Source: Grammothele lineata (lineage: Eukaryota; Basidiomycota; Agaricomycetes; Polyporales; Polyporaceae). Taken from it: 64,000 bases of DNA. The DNA lies in contig NDFF03000328.1 of assembly GCA_002150815.3 (NCBI GenBank), positions 1 to 64,000 of the forward strand, in the 5' to 3' direction. This document shows positions 33,295 to 46,004 of the stretch, in pieces (position 1 is the stretch's first letter; every line of letters starts with the position of its first letter). A program made the position numbers and the translations under genes. Under the pieces are notes generated by a model. That model worked only from the letters and a program-made list of their open reading frames with translations, did not search any database and was not told where the DNA came from.

Positions 33295-35954
33295 ATGGAC
33301 GTGGACATGAAAGTCAAGGACGAAGTAGACGACAGGAAGGAACGCGAAAGGGAGAGGGACCGTGACGCCGATCGCGATAGGGACCGCGAACGCGACCGTC
33401 GCGACCGTGAAAAGGAGCGTGACCGCGAACGCGAGAGGGAGCGCGAGAGGGACAGGGACCGTCGCGACCCTGGTGAGTATACTCATCCTTCTCGTGAAGA
33501 ATCTCTCTCAATTTAGCGTGTGCTCCGTTTTGTAGGTCGCAGCAGGCGGAGCGACCATTGGGAGCCAGATGACAGGCGTAACGGTGACGTGAGTCGTCCT
33601 TTCCTTCGCCCTGTGCTGTATCTGCACAGTCCAGTCCAATATTGACTGCATACTCAGCGCCGCGTCCGCCGCTCGCGGTCTCGTACTCCCCGCTCGCGTT
33701 CTCGTTCCCGGCGCCGCTCAGCCTCTCCTCGTCGGCGCTCTCGACGCTCCCGGTCTCGCACGCCACGCAGCCGGAGCCGCTCGCCCCGTTCCCGTAGCCG
33801 TGGGCGCGGGGGCGGCGGTGCGAACGAACCATTTGCACGTTCGCTTGGGGGCCCGATGAACGCTCCACACGAGGAGGCGGTCGAGTTCGCGAAGCAAAGC
33901 AAGCGCGAGAACCGCGTCTATGTCGGCAACCTCAGCTACGACGTCAAGTATCGCGACCTGATGGAATTTATGCGGGGAGGTGGGTTGGGGAGTTCTGGCT
34001 TATCCTTGGAGTTATCGCGCTCGGAGTCGGAGACGTCCGTGGAAAGGAGGACTAGGTTGTTCGCCGTGGGCGCCGTCGCTTCCGCCTTCGCCTTCGCACT
34101 TGTTTGGACGGAGTTGGTCGAGGCTATGGTGAAGTGGCGGGAGGTTTGGCAGATGCAGTTGATGAGGTTGACGAACAAGGCGAAGCTGTGGGCGGAGGCC
34201 AAGGCTGTGACTGAGATCGTGGGGCTTGGAGGCTTTAGGGGGGAGCATTCACTTGAGGCGATGTTGAGTGGATCATCGCCGCGGGCGCAGGCACGGACAA
34301 CGCGACTTGGAGAGCAGAGGCGGAGACGATTGGGGAGATTTGGATGAGGTCCCTCAACGCTGCCACCACGCCGACGTCTCCTACGGGGTCTTTCAACTTG
34401 CTAACGGAGCTGCGAGCTGATTTGAAGGATGGTTATTGATGGGGCTTTCTTTTTGGGTTTGGTTAGCTGGTGAGGTCCTGTTCGCCGAAGTCCTCGTTAC
34501 CCCAACTGGGGTTTCCAAGGGTTGCGGGTAAGTGGCAGCTGCACGTCCATATCAGATTCTGAGCTAACATCTCGTTCCCTACAGTATCGTGGAGTTTGCC
34601 TCCCCTGAAGATGCTCAACGCTCTGTTCGTGAACTTTCGGAGCAACTGTTGCTCGGGCGTCCAGTCTTCATCCGCGAGGTGAGTCTTCTTCGCGGAAAGG
34701 ACAGTATAGGCTGCTTAACCTGCGCAGGATCGTGAGGTCGAGTCCCGTTTCGGGGCCACCCCGGTCCCCGGCAAAATCGGAATGGCGATGGCCGGCCAGG
34801 GATTGCACGCCGCCCCTCCCCCGCGCCCGCCGTCCCACAACTACTTCAACCCAGGCAACCAGCTCTATGTTGGAAACGTGGGTGTATACGTGGATGATGG
34901 ATGTCACCAGTTGTTTACGCCGTACACGTCACAGTTGCCCTACCAAGCAGGCTGGCAAGATCTCAAGGATCTCTTCCGCTCAGCTGGCAACATTGTTCGT
35001 GCTGACATCAACATTGGCATGGACGGCCGGCCCAAAGGTTCCGGTACCGTCATCTTTGAGACCTCAAAGGACGCTCAGCAGGCCATCAGTACGTGGTTCC
35101 TCTTCGACATCTTCCCGCACTGCACTGACCTCGCGCTGCTTTTCAGGCATGTACAACGGCTTCGAGTGGTACGGCCGCACCCTTGAGGTCCGCGAGGACC
35201 GTTACGCTGGCCTCACCGGCCCGGGCTCTTACCGTGGCGGCCTTCGTGGCGGACGTGGGGGTCTTGGTGGTCGTGGAAGTTACCGCGGTGCGCCTCGGGG
35301 CTCTGGCTTCCGCGGTGGATACGCTGGTGCAGCAGGTGGCCGCGACTTCTCCAGCCAAGACCTGTACGCGGACTACTCCGGCCCCGACCAGCAGCGCAGC
35401 ATGGGCATGGGCGGAGGCTACGGCGGAGACGCCTCGTACGGTGGTGGTGGATACGGCGGCGGGTTCGACGCCGAGCCGTCCCAGCAGATCATGGTTCGCA
35501 ACGTAAGTGTCACGCTAGAAGTGAGATCTTGTGCGCGCGCATGCTCATGTTATCTCTAGTTGCCGTGGTCGACCGCGAATGAGGATCTCGTGGAACTGTT
35601 CGAGACCACTGGCACAGTCGAGCTCGCTGAGATCCTATACGAGGGCACGCGCTCGAAGGGCTGCGGTGTCGTGCAGTTCGCCCAGGTCCCCGAGGCCGAG
35701 ACTGCAATCGGTACGCCGCACGCAAATGGACTCTTGCGTGTCGTCACTGACTATATGCGCCATCATAGCAAAATTCCAGCAGTACATGTACGGCGGTCGT
35801 CCTCTCGGTGTGTATTCCCGTACTTGGGTTTCTCCAAAGAGCCTTGCTGATCCTTGCCCCAGATGTCCGCTTCAACGACCGCTGGCATACGTTCTCTCCT
35901 GGCGCTGCTAAGGGTGGGCAGACTATGCCCATGCAGACGGACGTCGCCATGTAG
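33295..35954 (+). CDS. Gbp2/Hrb1-type SR-like protein with three RRMs
   Basis: Eleven exons (33295-33472, 33536-33588, 33658-33979, 34467-34527, 34585-34678, 34728-34877, 34935-35088, 35147-35502, 35560-35710, 35769-35807, 35863-35954) join in phase to 549 residues. Order: an Arg/Asp/Glu repeat, an RS-rich region, RRM1 (NRVYVGNLSYDVKYRDL, SKGCGIVEFASPEDAQ), RRM2 (NQLYVGNLPYQAGWQDL, PKGSGTVIFE), a Gly/Arg/Tyr-rich linker, and RRM3 (QQIMVRNLPWSTANEDL, SKGCGVVQFAQVPEAE). This matches yeast Gbp2 and Hrb1, which couple transcription and splicing quality control to nuclear mRNA export through TREX. Intron 3 (33980-34466) is 487 nt while the others are mostly near 55-70 nt, and its first 370 nt stay open in frame with exon 3. 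Retention would give a truncated form with one partial RRM. Confidence 0.88.
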
Positions 35955-36469
35955 TTCTTGTGTCCTCCGACATGATCCTGAGTTTGCTCCTGCTGCCCGT
36001 GTGCACTGTCGATTCTTATCATGTATCTGTACGTAAGATGACTGTCTGTTCACCCGTCACCCGTCTGGTTGCCCACCCCCCTCAGTATCCATGTCATCGT
36101 CATTATTGTGCTCTTGATATTGCCACTTTGCGTCTAGTACCGTATATGTCCAAAATGTGAATCGTCGGGGGTGAATAGTATGCAAGTCTATTCGCGATAT
36201 GGTCACCTAGACATACACCCTTGATCGGAAGTCTACGTGTGTGTGCGCGCGCGGCGTGTAAGTAGGTACTGTTACAAAGCCCAGAGAAGGTCGTCGCGAG
36301 GTCGTAAGATAAATAGGAGCCAGAGGAAGACGAACGAGGAATGGGAACTAGGAGGGTACAATCTACGCAGTCCGCCAGAAAGAAACTCCAGAAAGATACG
36401 ATATGGATACATGGACTTTTCGTGCCGACTTCTCTTCCTTTCTCCCCTCTATTCGTCATGTTGGATGGA
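35955..36469. other. Convergent intergenic region
   Basis: This lies between the 3' ends of the RRM gene and Tps2. It holds GT-rich and AT-rich 3' UTR-like sequence and no gene. Confidence 0.5.
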
Positions 36470-39400
36470 TCACAGGTTGCTGCTAGCCGCCTGCGCTGAG
36501 GGCGCTGCGTCCTCGGGGAGCGCGTCGCGGACGAGGTGGAGCATGTGTTCGACGACTTCCTCGGGCGTGGTGACGTGCCACACTGCGAGTGTGCGCTTGC
36601 TGCTGTGGCCGACGGCGGTGGTGAAGATCGCGTCGCGCGCGATCGCGAGCTCGACGGGCTGGTACCGCTCGCGCTCCTCCTTTGTGCTCGCGAGGAGCGT
36701 GACGGAGAGGGGAGGGTCGAGCGTGACGGGGCCCGAGACGGCGCCGTCTTGGGGGAAGAGGAGGAGCGCGCGGAACATGTCCTCGTCGGTCTTGTCGTCG
36801 CCTGCGCAGAAGATGAACTCGGCGTCGGGGTGGGAGTACAGGATGCGCTTGACGATCTCTCCCTTGTTGACGGCGAGCGGGCGGACCTCAAGGTTCTTCT
36901 TGCCGACGAGAACTGCACGGCGCGTGAAAATTAGCGTAGACTCTCAGACACATTACTACAGCAACTGACCTTCGATGGGACGCTTGCGCGCAAGGTTGTT
37001 CTCGAGCAAGTCCTGGCACTGATGGCACTGGAAGAGACTATCACCGAAAGTCAGCAATCTGCCCATATGCTCGTCACCGTCGAACTCACCCCCACTCGGG
37101 ATCCGCCGAACGATAATGCCACGTGATCGAGCTCTTCTTCGTCTCGATATGACTGCCCGTCGTGCGCTCCGTGTAGTACTTGAAGATCTCCAGCACCTCG
37201 CCCATCCAGCTCATATCGAGCGACTCCGTGAAGTTGCTCCACTCCGCCGCCCCGGGCTCGCGGATGAAGCCGCCGTGCTCCGCAGACATGCCCAGCCCCT
37301 TGATGTGGCCCAGGTGCTGCTCGAGGAACGCACCATCGCGCCCGGAGATGATGTACACGATGTTGCGCGGGTCCGCGGTGAGCGTCTCGAGCGCGAGGAG
37401 CGTGTCGCGCGAGGGCACCGCGGCTGATGGCGTCTTGACGATCGGGGTGAGCGTGCCGTCGTAGTCGAAGAGGAAGAGGCGCTTCCGCGCCTGCACGTAG
37501 TGCCGCTCGAGCTCGCCCTTGGGCATGAATGGGGTCTGGCGCGCCATGTTGGAGCGACCGAGGCGTTCGAGGAGCTTCTTGGCGAGCATGGCGGCCCAAG
37601 AGTGTGAGGTGTGCGTGCTGACAGTCTTGTAGAGAGCCTGGTGACGCCGAAGCTTCTCGTCCTCGGGCATGGTCAGACCGCGGTGCATCGCTGCAGCGAC
37701 CTCCTAAAAATGGGAGGTTCGTTAGGACGTCGCGCGAAGGTCGGATGGAGATTACGCACGCTAAGATTCCAGGGGTTGATCTGGATAGCATCGCCCATGT
37801 TGCTCGAGATACCCATGAACTCGGAGAGGACGAGGGGACTCTTCTTCGTGCGCTCCTGCGCGATGACGAATTCCATGGAAGTCGTGTTCATCCCGTCACG
37901 AAGGGGAGTGATTACGCCGAGATCGGCCACAGAGAGAAGAGCATAGAACTCGTCCTTCTTGATGGTCTGGTGACTATCCGCGCGTCAGCAAACACGCACA
38001 GGCATTTCATAGAACGAAGACTTACTAGTGGTGGACGGGGATGAAGTCGAGCGAACCATACTCGCCGTTGATGTGCGCGACGAGCTCCGACACCTGACGC
38101 TCGAGCTTGGGCGAGTCGGACAGCGCGGGAGACGTGACCTGGATGAGGACGACGTTGCCGATCCACTGAGGATAATCCTGGAGAAGTTTCTCGAACGCGC
38201 GGAGCTTCTGCACGACGCCCTTGACGACGTCGAGCTTGTCGCGGCCGACGATAATCTTCTTCCCCTCGTAGAGCGCGCGGATCGCCTCCATTTTCGGCTG
38301 GATCCCGGGCCGTAGACTGCATCGACCGGTCAGCTCGTCGTCATGTGCTAGACAGGGGCAGTAGCAAAAGGGACGTGATACTTACGTGTCCTTGGCCACG
38401 CGCTCAGCGTCGACGCCCACGGGACAGTATCCGATAGCGGCGACGTGCCCTTGAACATCGATACCGCCTCGCGCGGTGACCTCGTACCCGCACACGCGGA
38501 TACACGACGACGTGAAATGGCGGGAGTAGGAGTACGTCTGGAAGCAGATGAGGTTCGCGCCGAGCATGCCGTCGAGGATTTCGTTGCGGCGGGGGAGGCA
38601 CCGGAACACCTCGGAACTGGGGAAGGGCGTGTGCACGAAAAGCCCGACAGCAGCGTCCGGGAGCGCCTGGCGGAGCAGCGACGGAACGAGAAGCAGGTGG
38701 TAGTCGTGGATCCAGATGAGGTCGCCGGGCCGGTACACTTCGGCCACGCGCCGCGCAAAGGCAGCGTTGACAGCGGCGTAAGGTGCCCAGTGGGTGTCGG
38801 CGGATGCGTACTCGGTGGCGACATCTTGCCAGAGCAGGTAATGGAACAGAGGCCAGAGCGCTGTAGAAGGCGGGCGTTAGCGACCTGAGCACGACGATAT
38901 GCCCCGATTAGAGGACGCCAGGAGAGATTCCCGTCAATTCCACCGCTTTCGGAGCGATCAGACGCGGTTTCACTAGTGGTCTTGGGAGGGCTAACCTCAC
39001 TTGTGCTGCACCTGTCACGTTCCTCTAGTCCCACGAAGAGACGCGAGGACCACAACATGTGAGACGGAAAGGGCCGTGCGGGACAAACATAACCGGTATG
39101 TAGGTTCCAAATATTTGGAAACAGGATGTCAAATCAGGCAAGAAAGAAGGCTCGCGCCGTGCGAAGAAGTGATAGCAAGATCTCCGTGGCGCATTCAACG
39201 AAGCGAGGCATATCTTTGCGCACCGGGATCGCCCCGCCCCCGGACCGAAGATATCGCGAAACCTGGCTGTATGCACGATGATCTGCACAACGAAGGGTGT
39301 AGAAGGTTGCAGGACGGATCCGATACGGACAGACGAGTGCGCGACTCGACGAAAAGTTCAGATAAGGAAGGTGCACACCCTCGCGGAAGACGCGGAACGG

Positions 39401-40158
39401 GTGGGTTTCGCGGGCCGCCGACGGAGGGTCACGGCGAAAGTGCGAGAGAAGGCGAGAACGGGCGAGAAACAGGGTGACAGGGGCAAGACCGCAGGCCCGA
39501 TGACAGGTAAATACGCGTACTCACTCTGCTTGCAGTATCCGTCGTAGTGACCGTGAGCATCCTTATCGTCGAGCCAGACGGGGACATAATGAATATCCTT
39601 GCCCTCCTTGGGCTCATCGCGTGCGCGGTATTGGTCGAGGAGACCCTCGAGCTCCGTACGGTCTTCTTCGCTTATGGACGAGGTGGGGATCTTGTTTGTG
39701 GCGGCGTCGGATGAACCGTCAGCATTGGTGACCTTGACCGCGGACGAGCACTCGATGTCGCCTGTCCAGCCGACGAAGACTTGCTCGTGTGTCGTTGCGA
39801 GGGAGTCGATTCCGCTGACCATCGCAGAGTGACCATAGCGCGAGTGAAGCGTCCATTGTGATGATGGCGCTTCGACCTGCTGCTCAAGCGGGGGCTGCTC
39901 CTCAGAGGATGGAGAGGGGGGAATGTCCGCGGCCTTAGCAGGAGGGGTTGCGGGAGGACTGGGAATGTCGGACGGGCGCGGACGGCGAGTAAAGGAGCAG
40001 GTTACGGGAAGATAATGGCATACTTGAATGATGCGTCCTGAGAGAGGAGCGTTCTTCTCGCGGAGGTCGGCTTCGAGTTTCTGGACCTGTGCGCGGATGT
40101 CGGTGAGAGAGATGGCGTCGTCGCTGGGCTTGTTGCGCGGGTCTGCGAAGCTGTCCAT
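36470..40158 (-). CDS. TPS2: Trehalose-6-phosphate phosphatase (Tps2-type, GT20 plus HAD)
   Basis: Seven exons (40158-39525, 38860-38386, 38316-38026, 37973-37760, 37703-37090, 37037-36970, 36912-36470) join in phase to 912 residues. The N-terminal two thirds form a GT20 domain: IIQVCHYLPV, WPLFHYLLWQDVATEYASAD, GDLIWIHDYHLLLVPSLLR, IIVGRDKLDVVKG, PVHHYHQTIKKDEFYALLSV and ITPLRDGMNTTSMEFV. The C-terminal third is a HAD phosphatase with LFLFDYDGTLTPI near residue 618, VYIISGRD and FCAGDDKTDEDMF. Such proteins dephosphorylate trehalose-6-phosphate to trehalose in the cytosolic TPS complex; in fungi the GT20 part of Tps2 is usually structural. Intron 1 (38861-39524) is 664 nt, far longer than the rest, and contains the palindrome TTCCAAATATTTGGAA. 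The coding frame is intact. Confidence 0.92.
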
Positions 40159-41709
40159 CGCGACGGAAGAGAGGGGTGGTAGCGGAGGTAGGGGCGCGGT
40201 GAGTGGATTGAGGAAAAGATGGGGGCGAAGTACTGTCAGGGGATTGAGGAGAGGCTTTTGTATCTGTGGCGGAATGGTATCTGCGCGGAATCTCTCCGCT
40301 CTCTGTCCAATCCAGGAAGCGCGAGCACGTCACGTGCCCCGTGACATTGCCCTAAGAGGGAAAGACGCTCATTCTAGACCGTCGCCTACTCACCATCGCG
40401 CTTCCCGCACGTTCTTCCTCCATCGATCCCCGCCTTTCGCCCCGTAGATCCCCAGAAATGAGACCGCATGCACGTCCATTCCTCTGAGTTCTCGCGCAAC
40501 TACAAATTCACTACGGAGAGGGCGCTTTATGATGCTCAACTCTCAGGACCACCGTGGAGTCACTGCTGACGTCCGCAGAGGATTGCGTCACTTGTTCGTC
40601 AGCCTAGTTCGACGGTCTCGTGGAGTTTCGCTGACGAACGAATAGGGCGACGACACTGATACGTGCCACCTGCACAGTGTATGCTGGGAGAGACGATGAG
40701 ATGCGTCGACTGTTCACGAGTAGTATGCCGCGCCCTTCCCCTGTCCGGTTCCAAGAGTGCAAGCGCCACCCCCGGATTACATCCTTTTACGTTTTCGTGA
40801 CTATTCAAGCCCTTACAAGCCTTCCGCGCATCTTCCCCTATCACATACCCTCCGCCCTTTTCTTTAGGCTCGCGCTCCACTTTGCTCATCGCCGCCCATC
40901 GCGGACATCTTGCCTGACAATCCCAAGAGTCAAGGGGAGGACGGCTCTCGCCCGCGAAGGGACCCGACCTGGCACTCAGACCTCTGATTCCAGGGACGCA
41001 GGATATTCGGAGAAACGGCAAAATACTCGCACTCTGTACTCAGAAAGTCCGCGCCCCCGACGCGGAGATCCTCAATGAGAGCTGACAGGGTGGACAAACG
41101 TGCGCCGTCGTTCCCAGCGCTGTAGGCGGGGCGAGAGCGCGGGGCCATCGCGAATAATCAGTTGTCTTACGTTGGGACTTCCATGAACTGTAGTCGTTGC
41201 TTACAAAGCCTCACAGCGTCCTCGGAGCACTCAGTCGATCAGTGTCGATGGTTGAACTGGTGATGCGTTGGTATCACATATAGAGTAAGTCTTCCAAACA
41301 TCGGGATCGCCAGGATCATCAAGCTCATTGGTTTTGCTCCCGCAACACAGAGACGCGTGGCAAGCGCCTGTGTTTGTCCGACTGCCAAGGGCCGGACCTC
41401 CGATGTTTCTGGAACTTGACACGATCACGTGCTGTAGATGATGCGACGCGTCTAAAGGTTAAAGTTCAGGCCTTCAGGACGCGTCGGTCTTGCTTGATTT
41501 AGATCGACCCCGCCCGCCGCGTACGCGATCTATGCTCGATGTGCGTCAATAAGCAATCCATATATCAATTCCGGACTCGCATCCTACAATATGCATGACA
41601 TTTTTTCGTGACCGCCTCCGCCTCGTACAGCTACCAATCTCAAGAAAAGTCAGAGCCATTTCCGGATTCCAACGCCCTAGTATTGCGCTTCAAAACAGCT
41701 GGCCACCCC
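40159..41709. other. Intergenic, no gene recognised
   Basis: About 1.55 kb upstream of Tps2 and downstream of the Zn2Cys6 gene, which run in the same direction. Open frames are short and unlike known families. It likely contains the Tps2 promoter. Confidence 0.45.
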
Positions 41710-42499
41710 CTAGTAGTACCAGTGACCGTCCTGAAAGGCCCCCACATTATTCCCCATGGCGTATGCACCATCGTGACCTCTGCCCGGATCAGTCGCGAAC
41801 GGCATGGACGCGGGCATGAACGTAGTGGTCTGGTCCCACTGGATGGCCTCTATAGTGGGCGTCGGCTGCATCAGCTGCATGGTCGGCATCGGCGTCCACT
41901 CTGCTGCGCTCGCGTCGATATAGGCGTTCTGCATAGGAGCCGCACTCGCGTAGGAAGCGACTACACGTTGATCGAGTTAGCTAAAACCGTCGACGTGAAC
42001 AACAGAACTGCTCACTTTGTTGGCCATAGACAGCAGCGCCATTGACGGCGACGGCACGGGTCGAACGTCTGTCGCGCGTCTTAGGGCGCCTAATATGATC
42101 GGCGCAGGAATCGGTCAGGCCCCGGTCGATGCAGCGCTTGCAGGGACGTGCGTGGTTGCATCGCTTCCTTGCGATATGGCAATTCTCGCACTGTGTGGTG
42201 AATTTAAGCAAGGTTTTCGATCAGCTTGTGAACAGATACTGATGCCGTGAATCTACAAAGAAGTGAAGGCTCACAGCGGCTCTCAGCTTCTTACTAATGC
42301 CTCCATCTCCACTTTGCTTTGCGGTAGAGAGGATGGGGATCTGACTAGCGTCCTCTGTCGCAGCGGGGGCGGGTGCCGGACATTCCGAAGAACAGGTTGC
42401 GTGCAACGTGCCATCCATACTAATTGTGACTTTGAGCGCTGGATCAATTTTGCGAATGTGCTCTGATGGGAGGGGGTGATCCGGGTCACTCAGATTCAT
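41710..42499 (-). CDS. Zn2Cys6 binuclear cluster transcription factor, small
   Basis: Three exons (42499-42275, 42190-42016, 41960-41710) join in phase to 216 residues. The zinc cluster CENCHIARKRCNHARPCKRC continues to DRGLTDSC and fits C-x2-C-x6-C-x5-C-x2-C-x8-C exactly; it starts right at the second exon. Ahead of it is SGDGGISKKLRAA, common in a group of short Agaricomycete cluster proteins. After it come basic residues and a Met/Pro/Gln-rich tail (AEWTPMPTMQLMQPTPTIEA). No fungal-specific regulatory domain follows, so the protein is much shorter than Gal4-type regulators. It should bind DNA in the nucleus; targets are unknown. Confidence 0.8.
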
Positions 42500-43655
42500 A
42501 GCAAGGATTAGTCTATGACACCGTACCGATGAGACTTCGGAGCTGTACGTCTCTGTCTTGTTGCCCTCCGGTCACTGAGACTTCGCCTCAGCATGAACCC
42601 GACGGGACGGAGCTGGTATGACATAATATACCTTCTGACGCCTGAGAGCTTTGAAGAGACATATCGCGATGTTCGATGATGACTGGCTTAAGGGAGCTCG
42701 ATGAGTGTTGATGAAGGAGAGGCACAGGAAGAATGTGGGCATGGTTTGTGCCGTGGACTCGGAACTGCTTTATACACCACTCTGCATGAGCAGAGGAAGG
42801 TATCCCAAGGCGCGGTGCGCCGACGGTTGAGGGGATGAGAGCGGGACGAACTTCTAAATAAGAGACACGGGTGCCAGCAGGTTGCACCAACCTGTTCACC
42901 TGGTGTACCGACGGGCGCTCACCGGCACCACTCGCCTGGCACCCGTGTCTCTTATTTAGAAGTTCGTCCCGCTCTCATCCCCTCAACCGTCGGCGCATGC
43001 GTGTAGTATTCGGCTCGCTGTGCTGATGGGCACAACGTCCGAATGTCTCCAATACACTCCTCAGTGGTAACAAGGCTTCTACTGTAGCGACAGTGAAAAC
43101 GGGTTGGATTTTTCTCTCGCCTATTGTCTACTAAGTACTATGGGAGGACTATGGAGTACATACTTAGTAGATTACAGGCCCGGGCCTAGGGTACTGGTGC
43201 ATGGACTATCTGCTTCTCCTCGCTCCTGATAACCTGCCTCCAATAACCTTCTATGGCCCCTCGCTGCCTCATCTATGCCCTACCTCCTTCCCTTTGTATA
43301 ACATGTCCCTTCGGTTCACGTACGCTGTAGGCGACCCGGGCTAAGTCGATAAAACATTGCTACACAGTATCATCGCCAGAAAAAAACTGCACTTGCACCC
43401 GCATCCGACTCAATGTATACATAATATTATTGAGTGTCCTCAACAGGCATATGTACACGGAGTGAGCAGAGAAGACTAAGAGCAAAGGGGCCGATGTCCA
43501 TACGTCCGATCAATGGAGCATAAGGAAAGAGGTAAGGAGCGTGATAAGGCGACCAAAATGGACCCCGCGTGGCGTCTGAGAAAATATTCACGAATCCGCC
43601 CTGTCAGCGTACCATGTGTCCTCCACCGACAGAACCTAAAATCCTTCATCTGCCG
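42500..43655. other. Intergenic with inverted repeats
   Basis: No gene was recognised. It holds the perfect 60-bp inverted repeat at 42817-42996 and a small 11-bp inverted repeat (43127-43137 with 43161-43171, arms TCTACTAAGTA and its complement). Confidence 0.6.
42817..42996. repeat. Perfect 60-bp inverted repeat with 60-nt spacer
   Basis: The arm 42817-42876 is the exact reverse complement of 42937-42996 (checked base by base). The spacer 42877-42936 contains a smaller dyad (AGGTTGCACCAACCT). The arms contain CTAAATAAGAGACACGGGTG. A transcript would fold into a long hairpin. It resembles a miniature foldback element, but no target duplication was identified. Confidence 0.9.
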
Positions 43656-46004
43656 TCACTTCCCGGCCCCCGCTCGCCTTGCACCCATGCCCGCCGCCAT
43701 ACCCGCCGCCATGGCTCCGCCCATCTGCCCACCAACAAGTCCATCAGTGGGGACGAACACAGCGCGCTCGCCGAACGCCTGCACGCGCGTCACTTCGTTC
43801 CTCCGGAACTGCATCTCGCGCGCGAACTCGTCCAGCACCGCAGCGTCCGCGGCGGCGCGAAGGCGCACCGCTTCCGCTTCCGCCTCCGCTGCGAGCCGCG
43901 TCGCCTTTGCTTGTGCTTCCGCCTCGATTTGCGTACGCTTCGCGGCGGCTTCAGCGGCGGCGACGATCGAATAGGCTTGCGCGTCTGCGGAGGTCTAGAG
44001 AGGGATGCGGGTGAGCGATCGCGCACAATCGAGGCAGACAAACACTGACGTTCTGCGCTTGGGCCTTGATGCGCGCGACAGCGAGCGCACCCTCCTCCTG
44101 CTTGATCTTGTTGCTGTTCTCCCGGTCGACATTCTGTACGCACAAGTCTCAATGGAAATGGCCCCGGGTCGAGCATGAGGGAAGACGTACGGCAGCCTCG
44201 ACTTGCGCCTGGAGCGCACGAGTGGTCAGTTTATCCATTGTCTGAGCAATGTCACCTGTAACCTTCTTCATTAGCCATACCACTGATTGAGACTGCAGAA
44301 TACCGATACGCACCCTTGAACTGCCTGTCGATGACCGCCAGATCCTTCATGATGATACCGTATTCGAGCGCAGCGAGGTGGAGATCATCCATGGCGCGCG
44401 TACGCAGGGCGTCGAGGAACGCTGATGATGCATCGCTACCGTCATCCAGGTTGTCGGGACCCAGGGATCGCTGTTTGACCATGGAGCTGTAGTCCACTTG
44501 AAATCGTGCGCGCGTACGTCAACGCGACATCTTAGTCATCTTGTTGTGAGGTACGTACAATGGGCAACGATCTGGGTGAGAATGGACTGCGTCTTGTCCC
44601 TGTGACACGTACGTTCGGTAACCGGACATTCGTATCAAGTCGCAGATCACATACCGAAGTGCATCGTAGGGCGTGTTGTACCCGTGCGTAGTCAGCTTCA
44701 ATGGTTCCGTGAGCTGCCTACATACGCCGTCAGTAAACTCACGACGCAACGGGTAGTTGTATGTGACTTACCACTTAAGGTAAATGGTCAGGCTGACGGG
44801 CACTTGATCGCGCGTAAAGCTGAAAGGATCAAGTTAGATACAAAAGATACAAGGAAGTTGAAAATGTCGGAGCTACGCACATGTCCTTCGTGGGCATCTC
44901 AATCTGATTCTCTCCAAGCGTGAAGAGACCGCGAAGCGTGACGTTCGGCGACGTGATGAAGTGTTGTCCAGCGGGGAGGAGCTCGAGATCATCTCCTTGC
45001 TGCAAGATCGCACAGTTGTTGGCTGGGATGTTCAAGCTAACAGTTTCAGTCGCACCGTTAGCCAAATCGATGCCCAACCAGAATGTTATGAGATACTCAC
45101 AAGAGCGCCACGACGTACTCCTCCTTAGAACCGCTCCCCGTGCGGCTCTTCATCGTCACTTCATGACTCCATCCGAGAGTGACCTTCGTGATGGGGTCCT
45201 TGATCATCGTCGGAAGATGGGTTTGGTCAACGATCGAGAGCACGTTGTACGTTCCCTCGATCGCGTACGCGACGAAGCCCGAGTTCTTGATCACGAACAC
45301 GTGGTTCTGCGGGTCCGACACGACAGCCGCCTGGTTCTGCGAGACTTGGACCACGGTGAGACCGTTGAACTCAATCACGGTGTCGGACACTGAAGATTAA
45401 CTCAGATTAGTCGTTAGTGGAAAAACAGATGGACAAAGCGATACGTACGGCCGCACGTTCCACGCCAGCTCCGTGCCCACCAGTTACGGAGAGGAAAGCC
45501 GGGATAACGTCCCGCACGGGTGAGGACTTTGGGAAGTCCTCCGTGGTTGATAAGACCGATTTGACCAGGCGTGACTTCTTTGCCGATCCAGTCTGTAGGG
45601 GTCTATATGTGAATGTCAGTATCTGCCACACGACGTAGTAGGATGTCAAGTAGACCTTGGTAGACAAAATGTGCGCACGACTCGCCTGTAGAATCCATAT
45701 GCAGTCAGCTTAGCATTTCCTGGAGAGAGCAACGAAAGATACGCACGTTGCGGAGCTGCCGATCGAGCTTCTGAAGAGCAGCGATAAGTCCGTCCTTGCC
45801 GATCTTGACGAAGAAGGGTCGCTCCTCCTCCATGTAGTTGACCTGTGCCGCGAAGTTTGCGCTGTATCCCTTGGCGGGCTTAGAGAATTCGGGCTCCTCG
45901 TTGATGCGCAGCTTGTCGTGAGCGCCGTGCTTCATTTCTGCGTTGTGGGGGTGGCGCGAAGGAGAGCGCTCCACGACAGTCATCGTCTCGCCTACGCTAG
46001 ACAT
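43656..46004 (-). CDS. SPFH/Band 7 domain protein
   Basis: Twelve exons join in phase to 569 residues: 46004-45747, 45685-45656, 45602-45449, 45389-45101, 45036-44881, 44819-44772, 44717-44655, 44599-44559, 44496-44314, 44255-44191, 44133-44050 and 43994-43656. Conserved parts include TDWIGKEVTPGQIGLINHG, YPGFPLRNWWARSW, SDTVIEFNGLTVVQVSQNQA, FLNIPANNCAILQQGDDLEL and FTRDQVPVSLTIYLKWQLTE, consistent with an SPFH fold. An Ala/Glu/Arg-rich coiled coil (about residues 390-510) and a Gly/Ala/Met-rich C-terminus follow. SPFH proteins oligomerise on membranes as scaffolds (stomatin, prohibitin and flotillin families); this fungal subfamily has no assigned role I can name with confidence. No clear membrane helix is seen. 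The complete phase agreement over 12 exons supports an intact gene. Confidence 0.83.

Noticed and set aside
36103..36918. 271-residue minus-strand frame at the Tps2 3' end
   Set aside because: Ser/Arg-rich shadow of the true last exon; the Tps2 frame is clearly conserved there.
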